From Vulcanimicrobiota bacterium (GTDB lineage Bacteria > Vulcanimicrobiota > Vulcanimicrobiia > Vulcanimicrobiales > Vulcanimicrobiaceae): a stretch of DNA of 47,595 bases. The stretch is from assembly GCA_019232905.1 (NCBI GenBank), contig JAFANA010000133.1, positions 1-47,595 of the forward strand, read 5' to 3'. This document shows, piece after piece, positions 15,416 through 24,048 of this stretch. Within the stretch, counting starts at the first letter, position 1. Each line of letters begins with the position of its first letter. The position numbers and the translations under genes were made by a program. Below the pieces are notes generated by a model. That model ran no database searches, was not told the origin of the DNA, and saw only the letters and a list, made by a program, of their open reading frames with translations.

Positions 15416-16021
15416 TTACGGAAGACGCGACTCGCAAACGCCCCAGTTGATGTTAGCAATAAACGCTTCGACGTACTTGCCCTTATCGGCCGGTTTGTAG
15501 TCGCGGAACCAGGCATGCTCCCACAGATCCATCACGACGATCGGCTCGCAGCCGGCCAGATTGTTGATGTTGTGGTCGCCAACCCACACGTTGACGATCT
15601 GATTCGCGGTCGGATCGAAATAGGCGACCGCCCAGCCGATGCCGCGCATGCCGCCGATTGCCGCGAACTCCTTCTTCCAACCATCGAAGCCGCCGTACGG
15701 GCCACCGAGCAGGTCGCGCAAGCGTCCCGCCTTTAAATCCCCCGGATTCTTCGTCATGTTGTCAAAGTAATATTCGTGCAGGCGCATGCCGTCGAATTCC
15801 CATCCGAGGCGGCGCACGAGCTCTGCGAACGCGGGATCGGCGCCGCTGACTTTACCGGCAGCGCGTAATTCCGAAATGCGTTCGTTGAGCGTGTTCGTGT
15901 TTTTCACGTAGCCTTCATAGAGGCCGAAGTGAATCTGCAGCGTCTCGTCCGAGATGCCTTGGAGGCCTGAAAGATCCCATTTCTTGGGCGTATACGACTG
16001 AATTGCGGTATTTACACTCAT
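15416..16021 (-). CDS. Fe/Mn superoxide dismutase, divergent type
   Basis: 201 residues. Predicted metal ligands are all present: His31 in 'HFGLYEGYVKN', His82 in 'RLHEYYFDN', Asp165 and His169 in 'MDLWEHAWF'. Tyr38 (YVKN) matches the gateway Tyr. The usual second-shell 'HH' after the first ligand is replaced by 'LY', and the canonical 'FW' after the second is replaced by 'YYFDN', so this belongs to a divergent branch. Metal preference cannot be told. No signal peptide is seen. The gene is 70 bp downstream of the quinone oxidoreductase gene and 17 bp upstream of the small gene. Confidence 0.88.
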   Translation of the reverse strand: MSVNTAIQSYTPKKWDLSGLQGISDETLQIHFGLYEGYVKNTNTLNERISELRAAGKVSGADPAFAELVRRLGWEFDGMRLHEYYFDNMTKNPGDLKAGRLRDLLGGPYGGFDGWKKEFAAIGGMRGIGWAVAYFDPTANQIVNVWVGDHNINNLAGCEPIVVMDLWEHAWFRDYKPADKGKYVEAFIANINWGVCESRLP

Positions 16022-16090
16022 CTACATCAAACCAATCTCTAGTAGCAGTGGCCTAGGAAGTTCGCGTTCACAATCCGGTTCCTTCCCATT

Positions 16091-17089
16091 CTACGGAGCG
16101 GCGGGTGCATCGGGAACGAGCACGATCTTTCCGATATGCTCGGGCGATTCCAACCGCTCGTGCGCTTGCGCGGCTTGCGAGAACGTAAAGAGCGAATCGA
16201 TGACTGGAGCTATCGGATGCCGCGCGGGGAGCAGCGGCCAAATCTTGGCCCGCAGACCGCGCGCGATTTCCGCTTTTTCATCTGCCGTACGCGGACGCAG
16301 GCTTGAACCCAAGATCGTTGCGCGTCGTTGCAACAGATAACGCAAATCAATGCTCGCCGTTGCGCCTCCGCCCGTTGCAAGGCACGAGATTCGGCCTTCG
16401 AGCGCAAGCGCGCGCAGGTCCCGATCGATATAATCGCCGCCTACGATATCGAGTACAACGTCAACGCCGCGCCCGCGCGTGATTTCACCGACGCGTTCCA
16501 CAAAATCGCTCGTCCGGTAGTTGATCGCGGCCGACGCGCCGAGCCGAATCGCCGCCTCACACTTTTCATCGCTGCCGGCCGTCGCAATCGCGGTCGCTCC
16601 GACGGCCTGCGCCATCTGGATTGCCATCGTGCCGACGCCGCTCGTTCCGCCATGGATGAGCGCGACTTCGCCGCCGCGCAAACGCGCGCGCACGATCAGA
16701 TTGTCGTACACGGTAAACGCATTCTCCGGAAGCGTTGCGCCATCGACGAATGACCACTGCGGCGGCAACGGCAAGACTTGTCCCGCAGGCACCGCGACGA
16801 ACTCCGCGTACCCGCCGCCGTTGCACAATGCGATGACGGGTTCGCCGACGCGAAACCCAACAACGTCACTCGCTACGGAGTCAATGACGCCGGAAACTTC
16901 CAGACCGAGATTCGGCGAAGCGCCCGGAGGAGGCGGGTACGCGCCCGCGCGCTGCAATGCATCCGGGCGTGCGACGCCGGCAGCTTCGACTTCGATCACG
17001 ACCTCGCCGGCCGCAGCCTGCGGCTTCGGAGTCTCGGCGACGTAAAGAACGTCTGGACCGCCGTGTCCACGCATGGCTACGTATCGCAT
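16091..17089 (-). CDS. Zinc-independent NAD(P)H:quinone oxidoreductase (MDR family)
   Basis: 332 residues. The N-terminal GroES-like domain ('GEVVIEVEAAGVARPDALQR', 'GLEVSGVI', 'GEPVIAL') lacks the zinc-ligand cysteines of alcohol dehydrogenases. The Rossmann part has 'IHGGTSGVGTMAIQMA' near 145, the NADPH-binding motif of the QOR/PIG3 type, and 'GRGVDVVLDIVGG'. The probable reaction is NADPH-dependent reduction of quinones or enones. The ATG (17087-17089) directly follows the queA stop with no gap. Confidence 0.87.
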   Translation of the reverse strand: MRYVAMRGHGGPDVLYVAETPKPQAAAGEVVIEVEAAGVARPDALQRAGAYPPPPGASPNLGLEVSGVIDSVASDVVGFRVGEPVIALCNGGGYAEFVAVPAGQVLPLPPQWSFVDGATLPENAFTVYDNLIVRARLRGGEVALIHGGTSGVGTMAIQMAQAVGATAIATAGSDEKCEAAIRLGASAAINYRTSDFVERVGEITRGRGVDVVLDIVGGDYIDRDLRALALEGRISCLATGGGATASIDLRYLLQRRATILGSSLRPRTADEKAEIARGLRAKIWPLLPARHPIAPVIDSLFTFSQAAQAHERLESPEHIGKIVLVPDAPAAP

Positions 17090-18163
17090 TTAGGTGCGCG
17101 TTCTCGGTGCGGGTTCCAGAAACATCGCGTCGCCGAATGAGAAAAATCGATATGAGTGCGCGACCGCTTCGCGATACGCATGCAACATGCGTTCACGGCC
17201 CGCGAACGCGCTCACGAGCACGAGCAGCGTCGATTGCGGCAGATGAAAGTTGGTGATCATCGCATCTACGACCCGGAACGTAAAACCTGGACGAATGAAG
17301 ATCGACGTCGCACCTTCTCCCGCTCGCACGGCGCCGTACGACTGTGCGCTGCCCTCAAGCGCGCGAACGACGGTCGTTCCCGCCGCAACGATGCGGCGTC
17401 CCTCGTGTTTTGCGCGCGCGATCGCGTCTGCGGCCGCCGGCGGAATCACGTACGTTTCTGCGTGCATCTTGTGCTCGTCCAGCCTCGCGCCTTTCATCGG
17501 GCGAAACGTCCCGAGTCCGACGTCGAGCGTTAAGCGGACGATCTCGACTCCGCGTTTGCGAATCTCGTCGAGCACTTCGGGTGTGAAGTGCAGCGATGCC
17601 GTCGGCGCTGCGACGCTCCCCGGTTCGCGCGCAAAGACGGTTTGGTACCGTGCCTGTGCTTCTTCGGAATCATTGTGGATGTACGGCGGCAGCGGCAGGC
17701 GCCCCGCGCGCTCGAGAAACGTCTCGAACGGCATCCCGACATCAAAATGCAGCGTGCGAATGCCTTCGTCGAGTTCGCCGGTGACGCGTGCAACGCCGAG
17801 ATCCCCGAATGCAATTGCCGCTCCATGCCGCAGCCGTTTTGCCGGACGCACGAGCGCCGTCCACACGTTGGCATTCGGATCGTATCGCGCAGCGTCGGCC
17901 GGATGCAGCAGCAAGACTTCGACAGCGCCGCCGGTCCCTTCTCGCGTGCCGAAAAGCCGAGCCGCAATGACGCGCGTTTCGTTGAGCACGAGCAGATCGT
18001 CCGAGCGCAACACCGAAGGCAGATCGCGAAAGATTTTGTGTTCGATTCCCGACGCGCGCACGACCATCAACCGGCTCGCGTCCCGCACCGGCGCGGGATG
18101 CTGCGCAATCAACTCCTCGGGCAGATCAAAGGTATATGCCGAGGCGAGATCCTCGGGGTTCAT
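17090..18163 (-). CDS. queA: S-adenosylmethionine:tRNA ribosyltransferase-isomerase
   Basis: 357 residues. The enzyme converts preQ1 at the tRNA wobble position to epoxyqueuosine. 'YTFDLPEELIAQHPAPVRDASRL' (10-32), 'NETRVIAARLFG', 'RYQTVFAREPGSVAAPTASLHF' and 'LDVGLGTFRP' are the family's conserved blocks. 'TTVVRALEG' and 'NFHLPQSTLL' follow near the C-terminus. The start overlaps the PilZ gene stop (ATGA), and the stop abuts the oxidoreductase start. In many genomes queA follows ruvB directly; here spoIID-like and PilZ genes are between them. Confidence 0.96.
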   Translation of the reverse strand: MNPEDLASAYTFDLPEELIAQHPAPVRDASRLMVVRASGIEHKIFRDLPSVLRSDDLLVLNETRVIAARLFGTREGTGGAVEVLLLHPADAARYDPNANVWTALVRPAKRLRHGAAIAFGDLGVARVTGELDEGIRTLHFDVGMPFETFLERAGRLPLPPYIHNDSEEAQARYQTVFAREPGSVAAPTASLHFTPEVLDEIRKRGVEIVRLTLDVGLGTFRPMKGARLDEHKMHAETYVIPPAAADAIARAKHEGRRIVAAGTTVVRALEGSAQSYGAVRAGEGATSIFIRPGFTFRVVDAMITNFHLPQSTLLVLVSAFAGRERMLHAYREAVAHSYRFFSFGDAMFLEPAPRTRT

Positions 18164-18534
18164 TGCGAGCTGGTAAAGCGCTGGCGCTCCAGTTCGAGGA
18201 AGTTGGTGAGGCGTTTGCGTTCGTCATCGCTTGCGTCGACGATGAGCACGCCGACTTGATAGGTCTCTCCTTGGAACGCGCGGATCCACCGGACTTGTCC
18301 GCGCAGCTTCAGAAACGGCGCGCGCTTCATCGTGAACGTGTACTTCGTTCCGACCGGAAGATACTGATCGGCGATGACGCGCATGCCGGTCGGCGAAATG
18401 TCCGCAACCGCGCCGCGAAAGAGCATCGACGACAACGGATCCTCGACGACGACATCAATATACTTGCGCAAGCGCAACGCATAGCGCTTGTCGTTCGGGT
18501 CGCCTTCCGTGGGCTTCTGCTGTCCGTCAGTCAT
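18160..18534 (-). CDS. PilZ-domain c-di-GMP-binding protein
   Basis: 124 residues with both halves of the c-di-GMP site: Arg17-x3-Arg21 in 'KRYALRLR' and D45-x-S-x-x-G50 in 'ADISPTGMRV'. The rest follows the PilZ barrel ('LKLRGQVRWIR', 'YQVGVLIV'). There is no membrane segment. It overlaps spoIID-like (8 bp) and queA (4 bp). As a single-domain receptor it could act on envelope or motility functions. No cyclase or phosphodiesterase gene is in the window. Confidence 0.85.
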   Translation of the reverse strand: MTDGQQKPTEGDPNDKRYALRLRKYIDVVVEDPLSSMLFRGAVADISPTGMRVIADQYLPVGTKYTFTMKRAPFLKLRGQVRWIRAFQGETYQVGVLIVDASDDERKRLTNFLELERQRFTSSQ

Positions 18535-19525
18535 GTCCGATTGTCGTTCCCGGAAAATAGAAGTTCAAGATGTCACTTGACGACGCACCCTCGAGCGCCA
18601 TCCCGCGTGCACCCCACTGACAGAGGCCTACCCCATGCCCAAGTCCGCCACCTTCAATCGTCAGGCGATCGGGTACGTCAGGCGACGTATCAAACTTCGT
18701 AATCAATAAGCTCGGTAATGCGCGCGCGCCGATCCGCAAGCGAAACGTGCTGCCCTTAATCGAGGCGGAGCCACGCTGGCAGGTCAGCTCTATCGTGCGG
18801 ATACGGCCGCTTCCGTCGAGTGCGGTCGACCGAATGCCGGTCAACGTGCCGAAAGGGGCGATTTCCTGTGCAAACGCCAGGCCGACTTGCGCGAGCGGGA
18901 AATCGCGCGTCCAGCGATAGTTCGGCGAGTCACCGCAGTGGGTGCACACGACGCCCGCGAGATAGGGGAAAAAAGCGCCGCCCCAAGCATCGGTTGAAGC
19001 TTCCGTGTGGCCGCCGCAGCACGACGAATACATGATTTGTGCAAAACCAGGACCGAAGCGGAGCACTTGTGCCGCCGTGGCATCGACGGCCGCTCGCGCC
19101 GCAGGCGTTTCACTCTGGAGTCCACCGTAGACTTGATCGGCCTCAGAAGGGACGAGATCGTAGGTCCGCCGCGGGGAACTTCGCTGCAAGACATACGTGC
19201 GTGCGCAGACGGCTTGCGCCTGGAGTGCGGTCGGCGGCCATGACGGCGGCATTTCGCGCGGCACGACGCTATAGAGATACTCCTCGAGCGCCACGGTCGT
19301 CACGATGTTGCCGTCGGGGTCGCGGACGAACGTTCCACGGTACGGCCGTCCGTCGAACGTAAAGCCGCCACCCGGCATGGCCTGCGCATCGCCGCGTCCC
19401 AGCAACACGCGCAGCGCTTGCGTCGTCGACGAAGATGCGGGATCGAACTCGTCGTCCTGCGGGCGCGCAAACACCGGAGTCAGGGACGCGAGCGCCACTC
19501 CGGCGAGAAAAACATGACGCCGCAT
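18527..19525 (-). CDS. SpoIID/LytB-domain protein
   Basis: 332 residues with an N-terminal signal peptide (about 1-20). The SpoIID domain has 'EEYLYSVVPREMP' with the catalytic-type Glu near 91, 'ALQAQAVCARTYV', 'YSSCCGGHTEAS' and the final 'GGLGHGVGLCQWGARGMA' with 'ILNFYFPGT'. SpoIID is a lytic transglycosylase that cuts denuded glycan strands during sporulation. In diderm or non-sporulating lineages the domain is assumed to remodel peptidoglycan. Several cysteines (Cys-Cys and 'CTHC') suggest disulfides or zinc. The ATG overlaps the ruvB stop by 1 bp. Confidence 0.88.
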   Translation of the reverse strand: MRRHVFLAGVALASLTPVFARPQDDEFDPASSSTTQALRVLLGRGDAQAMPGGGFTFDGRPYRGTFVRDPDGNIVTTVALEEYLYSVVPREMPPSWPPTALQAQAVCARTYVLQRSSPRRTYDLVPSEADQVYGGLQSETPAARAAVDATAAQVLRFGPGFAQIMYSSCCGGHTEASTDAWGGAFFPYLAGVVCTHCGDSPNYRWTRDFPLAQVGLAFAQEIAPFGTLTGIRSTALDGSGRIRTIELTCQRGSASIKGSTFRLRIGARALPSLLITKFDTSPDVPDRLTIEGGGLGHGVGLCQWGARGMALEGASSSDILNFYFPGTTIGHD

Positions 19526-20589
19526 TAGAGCAGACGATCCTGTTGCGGACGATTTGGAAGGGTGCCTAAGTGACGATATGCATCGGGCGTCGCCTTGCGC
19601 CCGCTCGCCGTGCGAACGACGAACCCGGCTTTTAGCAGATACGGTTCGACGACGTCTTCGAGCGTCTCCGAGTCTTCGGTCAGCGTTGCGGCAATCGCGG
19701 AAATGCCGACGGGCCCTCCACCGTATTGTTCGACGATCGTGCGCAGAAAAGCGCGGTCCAAACGATCGAGTCCTCGTGCGTCGACACCCTCGCGCTGCAG
19801 GGCTTCATCGGCAACCGCATCGGTGATGGTGCCGCCGGCGCGTACTTCCGCATAGTCGCGCACGCGGCGCAAGAGACGGTTCGCGATCCGCGGCGTCCCG
19901 CGGCTGCGTGAGGCAATCGTAGCCGCGCCGTCGCGTTCGATGGGTACGCCGAGAACGGACGCCGAGCGCGTGACGATCCGCTCCAATTCATCGTCGGAAT
20001 AGTAATCGAGATGATGCACGATGCCGAAACGTTCGCGCAGCGGCGCCGTGAGCATTCCCGCCCGCGTCGTCGCTCCAATCAACGTGAATCGTTTCAGCGG
20101 AAGTTTGATCGTCTTTGCGTACGCACCGCGATCGACGACAAAATCGATCTGATAGTCCTCCATTGCAGGATACAAGAACTCTTCGACGACACGTCCCAAA
20201 CGGTGGATTTCGTCGATAAAGAGCACGTCGCCGGCTTCGAGGGACGTTAAGATGCCGACCAAATCCTTCGGCTTCTCGAGTGTCGGACCGCTGGTCGGAC
20301 GGAAATTCGCGTTCATCTCCCGCGCGATCAGGGCCGCGAGTGTCGTCTTTCCAAGACCCGGGGGACCATAGAATAAGACATGTTCGAGCGTTTCGTTGCG
20401 GCGTTTGGCGGCGTCGATCGCGATTCGCAGATTTTCCACGACTCGTTCTTGTCCGACGTAATCGGCGAACGTTCGCGGACGCAGGCTTGCACCGTAAACC
20501 TCATCTTCAAGCGTATCGTCGGGCGAGACAAGGCGTTCGGGATCTTCGTCTTCGCTCCCCATGAGTTTTTTGCGCGCTGAGTCGCTCAT
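19525..20589 (-). CDS. ruvB: Holliday junction branch-migration ATPase RuvB
   Basis: 354 residues. AAA+ Walker A '[12 protein letters not shown]' and Walker B '[10 protein letters not shown]' are intact. '[12 protein letters not shown]' opens the N-domain, and '[20 protein letters not shown]' contains sensor 1 and the arginine finger. The winged-helix C-terminal domain ('[16 protein letters not shown]') follows. The motor drives branch migration with RuvA. It overlaps ruvA by 4 bp and spoIID-like by 1 bp. Confidence 0.98.
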   Translation of the reverse strand: MSDSARKKLMGSEDEDPERLVSPDDTLEDEVYGASLRPRTFADYVGQERVVENLRIAIDAAKRRNETLEHVLFYGPPGLGKTTLAALIAREMNANFRPTSGPTLEKPKDLVGILTSLEAGDVLFIDEIHRLGRVVEEFLYPAMEDYQIDFVVDRGAYAKTIKLPLKRFTLIGATTRAGMLTAPLRERFGIVHHLDYYSDDELERIVTRSASVLGVPIERDGAATIASRSRGTPRIANRLLRRVRDYAEVRAGGTITDAVADEALQREGVDARGLDRLDRAFLRTIVEQYGGGPVGISAIAATLTEDSETLEDVVEPYLLKAGFVVRTASGRKATPDAYRHLGTLPNRPQQDRLL

Positions 20590-21212
20590 GCACGCGCCTT
20601 TTCCGCTTTACGGCGATAAATCTGGGCGAGCAGCGTTTCCGAATCTTTGATGCCGGAAACGGCATCGAGCGTCTCGCGAATCATCGCTTCCGCTTCCGCG
20701 CGTTTGTATTCGAGCTGCAGCAACACGGCCATTGCTTCATCGGCAAAATCCGGCATCGGCGCTTGCGGCGCCGGCTCCGCGTCTTGGATGAGGAGAAATT
20801 TCGCAACTTTACCTTGCAGTTTTGCAACGATATCGCGCGCTTTTTGCTGGCCGATGCCCGGTAGCGTTTTCAGGTACACGTGGTCGCCGCGATCGATCGC
20901 GCCGGCGATCTGCGACATCGGCTGCGAGAACGCGCGAGCGGCCGAACGCGGGCCGATCGACGCAACGCTGAGCAGCGCTTCGAAGAATTCGCGCTCGATC
21001 GCGTTCGTGAACCCGTAAAACGTGAAATGCCCGCTGTTGCCGTCCATGTTCAACACCGAAAAAACTTCGAGCGTGACGCGTTCGCCGGCCGGCACCGCAA
21101 TTTTTTCCGCGACGCACGGCGGCAGCATGACGTCGTAGCCGAGACCGTTGACATCGAGCACGATGCTCTCGCCGTTACGGTCGACGAGCGTTCCGCTAAT
21201 ACGCGAGAACAT
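20586..21212 (-). CDS. ruvA: Holliday junction DNA helicase subunit RuvA
   Basis: 208 residues. The OB-fold N-domain ('[20 protein letters not shown]', '[10 protein letters not shown]') is followed by two helix-hairpin-helix motifs ('[17 protein letters not shown]' and '[19 protein letters not shown]') and a C-terminal RuvB-binding helix domain. It overlaps ruvC by 17 bp. Confidence 0.97.
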   Translation of the reverse strand: MFSRISGTLVDRNGESIVLDVNGLGYDVMLPPCVAEKIAVPAGERVTLEVFSVLNMDGNSGHFTFYGFTNAIEREFFEALLSVASIGPRSAARAFSQPMSQIAGAIDRGDHVYLKTLPGIGQQKARDIVAKLQGKVAKFLLIQDAEPAPQAPMPDFADEAMAVLLQLEYKRAEAEAMIRETLDAVSGIKDSETLLAQIYRRKAEKARA

Positions 21213-21684
21213 GATCCGAGATATTCAGGTAGGCGAGCGCGATTGCAAGGGCGTCGGAGACGTCGTTCGGTTTGGGTGCGGTGCGAAGGCGCAGCAAGCG
21301 GGTCACCATGGCGTTGACTTGATCCTTGCGGGCTGCTCCCGATCCGACGAGGGCGCGTTTGACGTGCGCGTGCCCGAGCGTATGAACGGGCACGCCGGCC
21401 TGCGCGCTCGCAAGGCACATCACGCCGCGCGCATGGCCCATCAGAATCGCCGTCATGGGATTCTTATAGGTTGTGTAGAGTTCTTCGATAACGACCACGT
21501 CGGGTTTGGTTTCCGCGAGAATCGCGCGAACTCCGTCGTGCAATTCTGCGAGTCGCTCCTCCAGCGCCCGATCGGTACGCGGACTCACGACGCCCGCTTC
21601 GATCAATTTCACGCCCGAACGCGTGCGTTCGATGACCCCATATCCGGTGACGCGCAGTGCCGGGTCGATACCCAGGATACGCAC
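21196..21684 (-). CDS. ruvC: Holliday junction resolvase RuvC
   Basis: 162 residues. The RNase H-fold endonuclease has its acidic catalytic residues at Asp7 ('GIDPALRVTGYG'), Glu in 'VVIEELYTTYKN', and the Asp pair in 'PNDVSDALAIA'. The start is GTG at 21682-21684, directly abutting the stop of the PASTA kinase gene, and the 3' end overlaps ruvA. Confidence 0.97.
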   Translation of the reverse strand: MRILGIDPALRVTGYGVIERTRSGVKLIEAGVVSPRTDRALEERLAELHDGVRAILAETKPDVVVIEELYTTYKNPMTAILMGHARGVMCLASAQAGVPVHTLGHAHVKRALVGSGAARKDQVNAMVTRLLRLRTAPKPNDVSDALAIALAYLNISDHVLAY

Positions 21685-23766
21685 CTAATGGCTGACTCCG
21701 TTTACCACGAGCGTGAGCGCCGAACCCGGAGCGAGGTTCGTTCCGGCGGGCGGATCGGTGCGCACGGCTTTTCCGTCGGCGCCCTCGGAAGTCGTGTATT
21801 GGATTTGCGTCACGCGATAGCCGTAGCTTAGGAGCAGCGCTTGCGCATCTTGCACGGCCATGCCGTCGGTGTCCGGCACTTCGCCGTTCGTGGAGAGCGT
21901 GATGGTCACGGTCGAATTTGCCGACGCCTGCGTCCCGGCAGCGGGTTGCTGCTCGATGATGTTTCCGTTGTTGTCAAGCTGCGTGCTGTACTTAACGACC
22001 GGGGTAAAACCCGCATGCGTGATTGCATCGATCGCTTGCTGGTAACCGGTGTTGACGACATTCGGGACGGAAGCGGTTTGACCGGCGTTCGTAACGCCGG
22101 CACCGTTACTGATCACCGCGTGCACGGTCGATCCGCGGTCGACGGAGGTGCCCGGCGCCAAGTCTTGGGTCGCGACGACACCGTTCGGCGTGTTCGGATA
22201 GGCCGCGCGTTGTGACGTGTCGAGATTGATGGCGTTCTTCTTCGCAAGCGCAGTCGCTTCGTCGACAGTCAAACCGATGAACTGCGGAACTTTGATCGAT
22301 TCGGCGCCTTGCGAAACGATCAACGTAACGTTGCTGCCTTTACGCAGACGCGATCCCGCCTTCGGATCCTGATCGACGACCGTGTCGATCGGGGTGTTGT
22401 CGTATTTCTTGGCGACTTTAACCTTAAAGCCGTCGTCCTGCAGGATGCGCTGCGCATCACCCGCGTTGAAGTCGCGAACGTCGCGCAGGCCGAGGGTCGG
22501 CAGCCCGTTGCTGACGACGAGTTCGATCGTTGCGTTTTTCTGCACGCTCGATCCGGCCGGCGGATTTTGGCGGATGATGTGATTCGCCGGCACGGTATCG
22601 CTCGAAGTCTTGATGAAGCGCGCGACGAGCCCCGCGTTTACGACCGCCGCCTGCGCTTGGCTATCGGTCATGTTCGTATAATCCGCGACTTTGATCGTCG
22701 CGCCGGCGACGGGCAGCGCAATCGGATTGCGTCCAAAGAGGTAATAGCCGACGCCCGTTGCCAGCACGGCTAGAATCGCAAGGATGATGATGACACCGCC
22801 GCCGAGGCGCGAACGGCGCTCTTCCTCTTCGCTGATCGACGTATAGGAGCGGTCGGGCATCGGCGACCGCCGCGGCGGCGGCACGGTTCGAAACGTCTGC
22901 GTCGGCGCATCGTCACTGATCGAATAGGCCGCCACGCTCGGTCGTTCGCGCGCTTCACGCAATGCCGTCGCGACTTCGCTGGCCGACGAGAAGCGGTTCT
23001 CGGGGCGCTTCTGAAGCAGCTTGTTGACGATCGCGGCAAGCGCGGGCGAAACGCCGAGTTTCTTTGTGTCGAGCGAGGGGACCGGATCGCCGATGTGCTT
23101 GAGCGCAACCGTAACCGGTGACTCGCCGTTATACGGCAATTCGCCCGTCAACATTTGATAGAGCACGATGCCGACGCTGTAGAGATCCGACGCCTCGTCG
23201 AGCTCGTGTCCCTGCGCTTGTTCGGGTGAAATATAGAAGACGCTTCCCATCACGAGGCCGGGTTTGGTGAGCGCCATCGTGTGCTGCGATACAGCGCGCG
23301 CGATTCCGAAGTCGGAGAGCTTCACCACGTCGTCTTTTGTGACGAGGACGTTCGCCGGCTTGATGTCGCGATGGAGTAATCCTTGACGGTGCGCGTAGGC
23401 GAGTCCGTTGCAGATTTGCGCCGCATAGTCGATGGCGACGGGTTCGGGAAGCTTGCCGTCGGCAGCGATGATTTCGCCGAGCGAAGGACCGTCGACGAGT
23501 TCCATCACGATGTAATACGTGTCGCCCTCGCGCCCAACGTCGTACGTGTTGACGATGTTCGGATGCGAAAGGCGCGCCGCAGATTCGGCTTCTTGATAAA
23601 AGCGGCGAACGAATTCGGCGTCGGCGGCATATTGCGAGCGCAACACTTTGATCGCAACGCGGCGGCGCAAGAGCGTGTCGGTGCCGCTGTAGACGGTGGC
23701 CATACCGCCTTCGCCCAACTTGCGATCGAGTCGATACCGGTTGTTGAAGGTCTGTTGCTCGATCAA
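21685..23766 (-). CDS. pknB: PASTA-domain serine/threonine protein kinase
   Basis: About 693 residues from the TTG at 23764-23766. A longer frame to TTG 23799 exists, but its first 11 codons are the terminal inverted repeat of the adjacent element. The Hanks-type kinase has 'LGEGGMATVY', 'VAIKVL', 'HRDIKPANVLV', 'SDFGIAR' and a Gly-rich activation segment. A juxtamembrane linker and one membrane helix ('VIIILAILAVLATGVGYYLF', about residue 325-345) precede five PASTA repeats, each ending in a 'G-S-x-V-x-L-x-V-S-x-G' pattern. It senses peptidoglycan or lipid II and regulates growth and division in Gram-positive relatives. It lies between pbpA and ruvC, with no phosphatase gene nearby. Confidence 0.92.
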   Translation of the reverse strand: MIEQQTFNNRYRLDRKLGEGGMATVYSGTDTLLRRRVAIKVLRSQYAADAEFVRRFYQEAESAARLSHPNIVNTYDVGREGDTYYIVMELVDGPSLGEIIAADGKLPEPVAIDYAAQICNGLAYAHRQGLLHRDIKPANVLVTKDDVVKLSDFGIARAVSQHTMALTKPGLVMGSVFYISPEQAQGHELDEASDLYSVGIVLYQMLTGELPYNGESPVTVALKHIGDPVPSLDTKKLGVSPALAAIVNKLLQKRPENRFSSASEVATALREARERPSVAAYSISDDAPTQTFRTVPPPRRSPMPDRSYTSISEEEERRSRLGGGVIIILAILAVLATGVGYYLFGRNPIALPVAGATIKVADYTNMTDSQAQAAVVNAGLVARFIKTSSDTVPANHIIRQNPPAGSSVQKNATIELVVSNGLPTLGLRDVRDFNAGDAQRILQDDGFKVKVAKKYDNTPIDTVVDQDPKAGSRLRKGSNVTLIVSQGAESIKVPQFIGLTVDEATALAKKNAINLDTSQRAAYPNTPNGVVATQDLAPGTSVDRGSTVHAVISNGAGVTNAGQTASVPNVVNTGYQQAIDAITHAGFTPVVKYSTQLDNNGNIIEQQPAAGTQASANSTVTITLSTNGEVPDTDGMAVQDAQALLLSYGYRVTQIQYTTSEGADGKAVRTDPPAGTNLAPGSALTLVVNGVSH

Positions 23767-23770
23767 AGTG

Positions 23771-23802
23771 AGGGAGACTCTAAAGAAATGGCGTGGCAAC
23801 TG
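23771..23802 (+). repeat. Left terminal inverted repeat
   Basis: 32 bp beginning AGGGAGACTCTAAAGAAATG. It is an exact reverse complement of 24015-24046. Read on the minus strand it supplies the alternative upstream codons of the kinase frame. Confidence 0.85.
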
Positions 23803-24014
23803 TTATGGCGCCACAACCGGAGGTGCAATGAGGACGCGCGCGAGCATCCCCTCTGTGGGATGTGACCGCGCGTCCGAAGCGGCAGATTCGGTTGTGCCGT
23901 CATAACCCGAAGGGCGATCTGCTTTTTGGGGAATTCCGTCGTTGCTGCGTCGGTCACATCCCGCAGAGGGGATGCTCCCTCCTCGCGTCTAGGACTTCCC
24001 CAAAAAGCAGGTCG

Positions 24015-24046
24015 CAGTTGCCACGCCATTTCTTTAGAGTCTCCCT
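24015..24046 (-). repeat. Right terminal inverted repeat
   Basis: Exact reverse complement of 23771-23802. It ends 2 bp from the pbpA stop codon (24049-24051). Confidence 0.85.
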
Positions 24047-24048
24047 AG

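Larger units (their letters stand above)
23771..24046. mobile_element. MITE-like 276-bp element with perfect 32-bp terminal inverted repeats
   Basis: The ends (23771-23802 and 24015-24046) are identical inverted copies of 32 bp. The inside is also palindromic. A left arm pairs 23802-23819 with 23889-23906 (16/18), then 23832-23840 with 23867-23875 (9/9), then CATCCC 23845-23850 with GGGATG 23857-23862. A right arm pairs 23914-23937 with 23992-24015 (22/24) and CATCCC 23957-23962 with GGGATG 23969-23974. Alternatively 23842-23868 pairs with 23951-23977 (26/27), joining the two arms. No transposase or convincing ORF is inside, and no target duplication is seen. It separates pbpA from the kinase gene. 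Confidence 0.7.
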
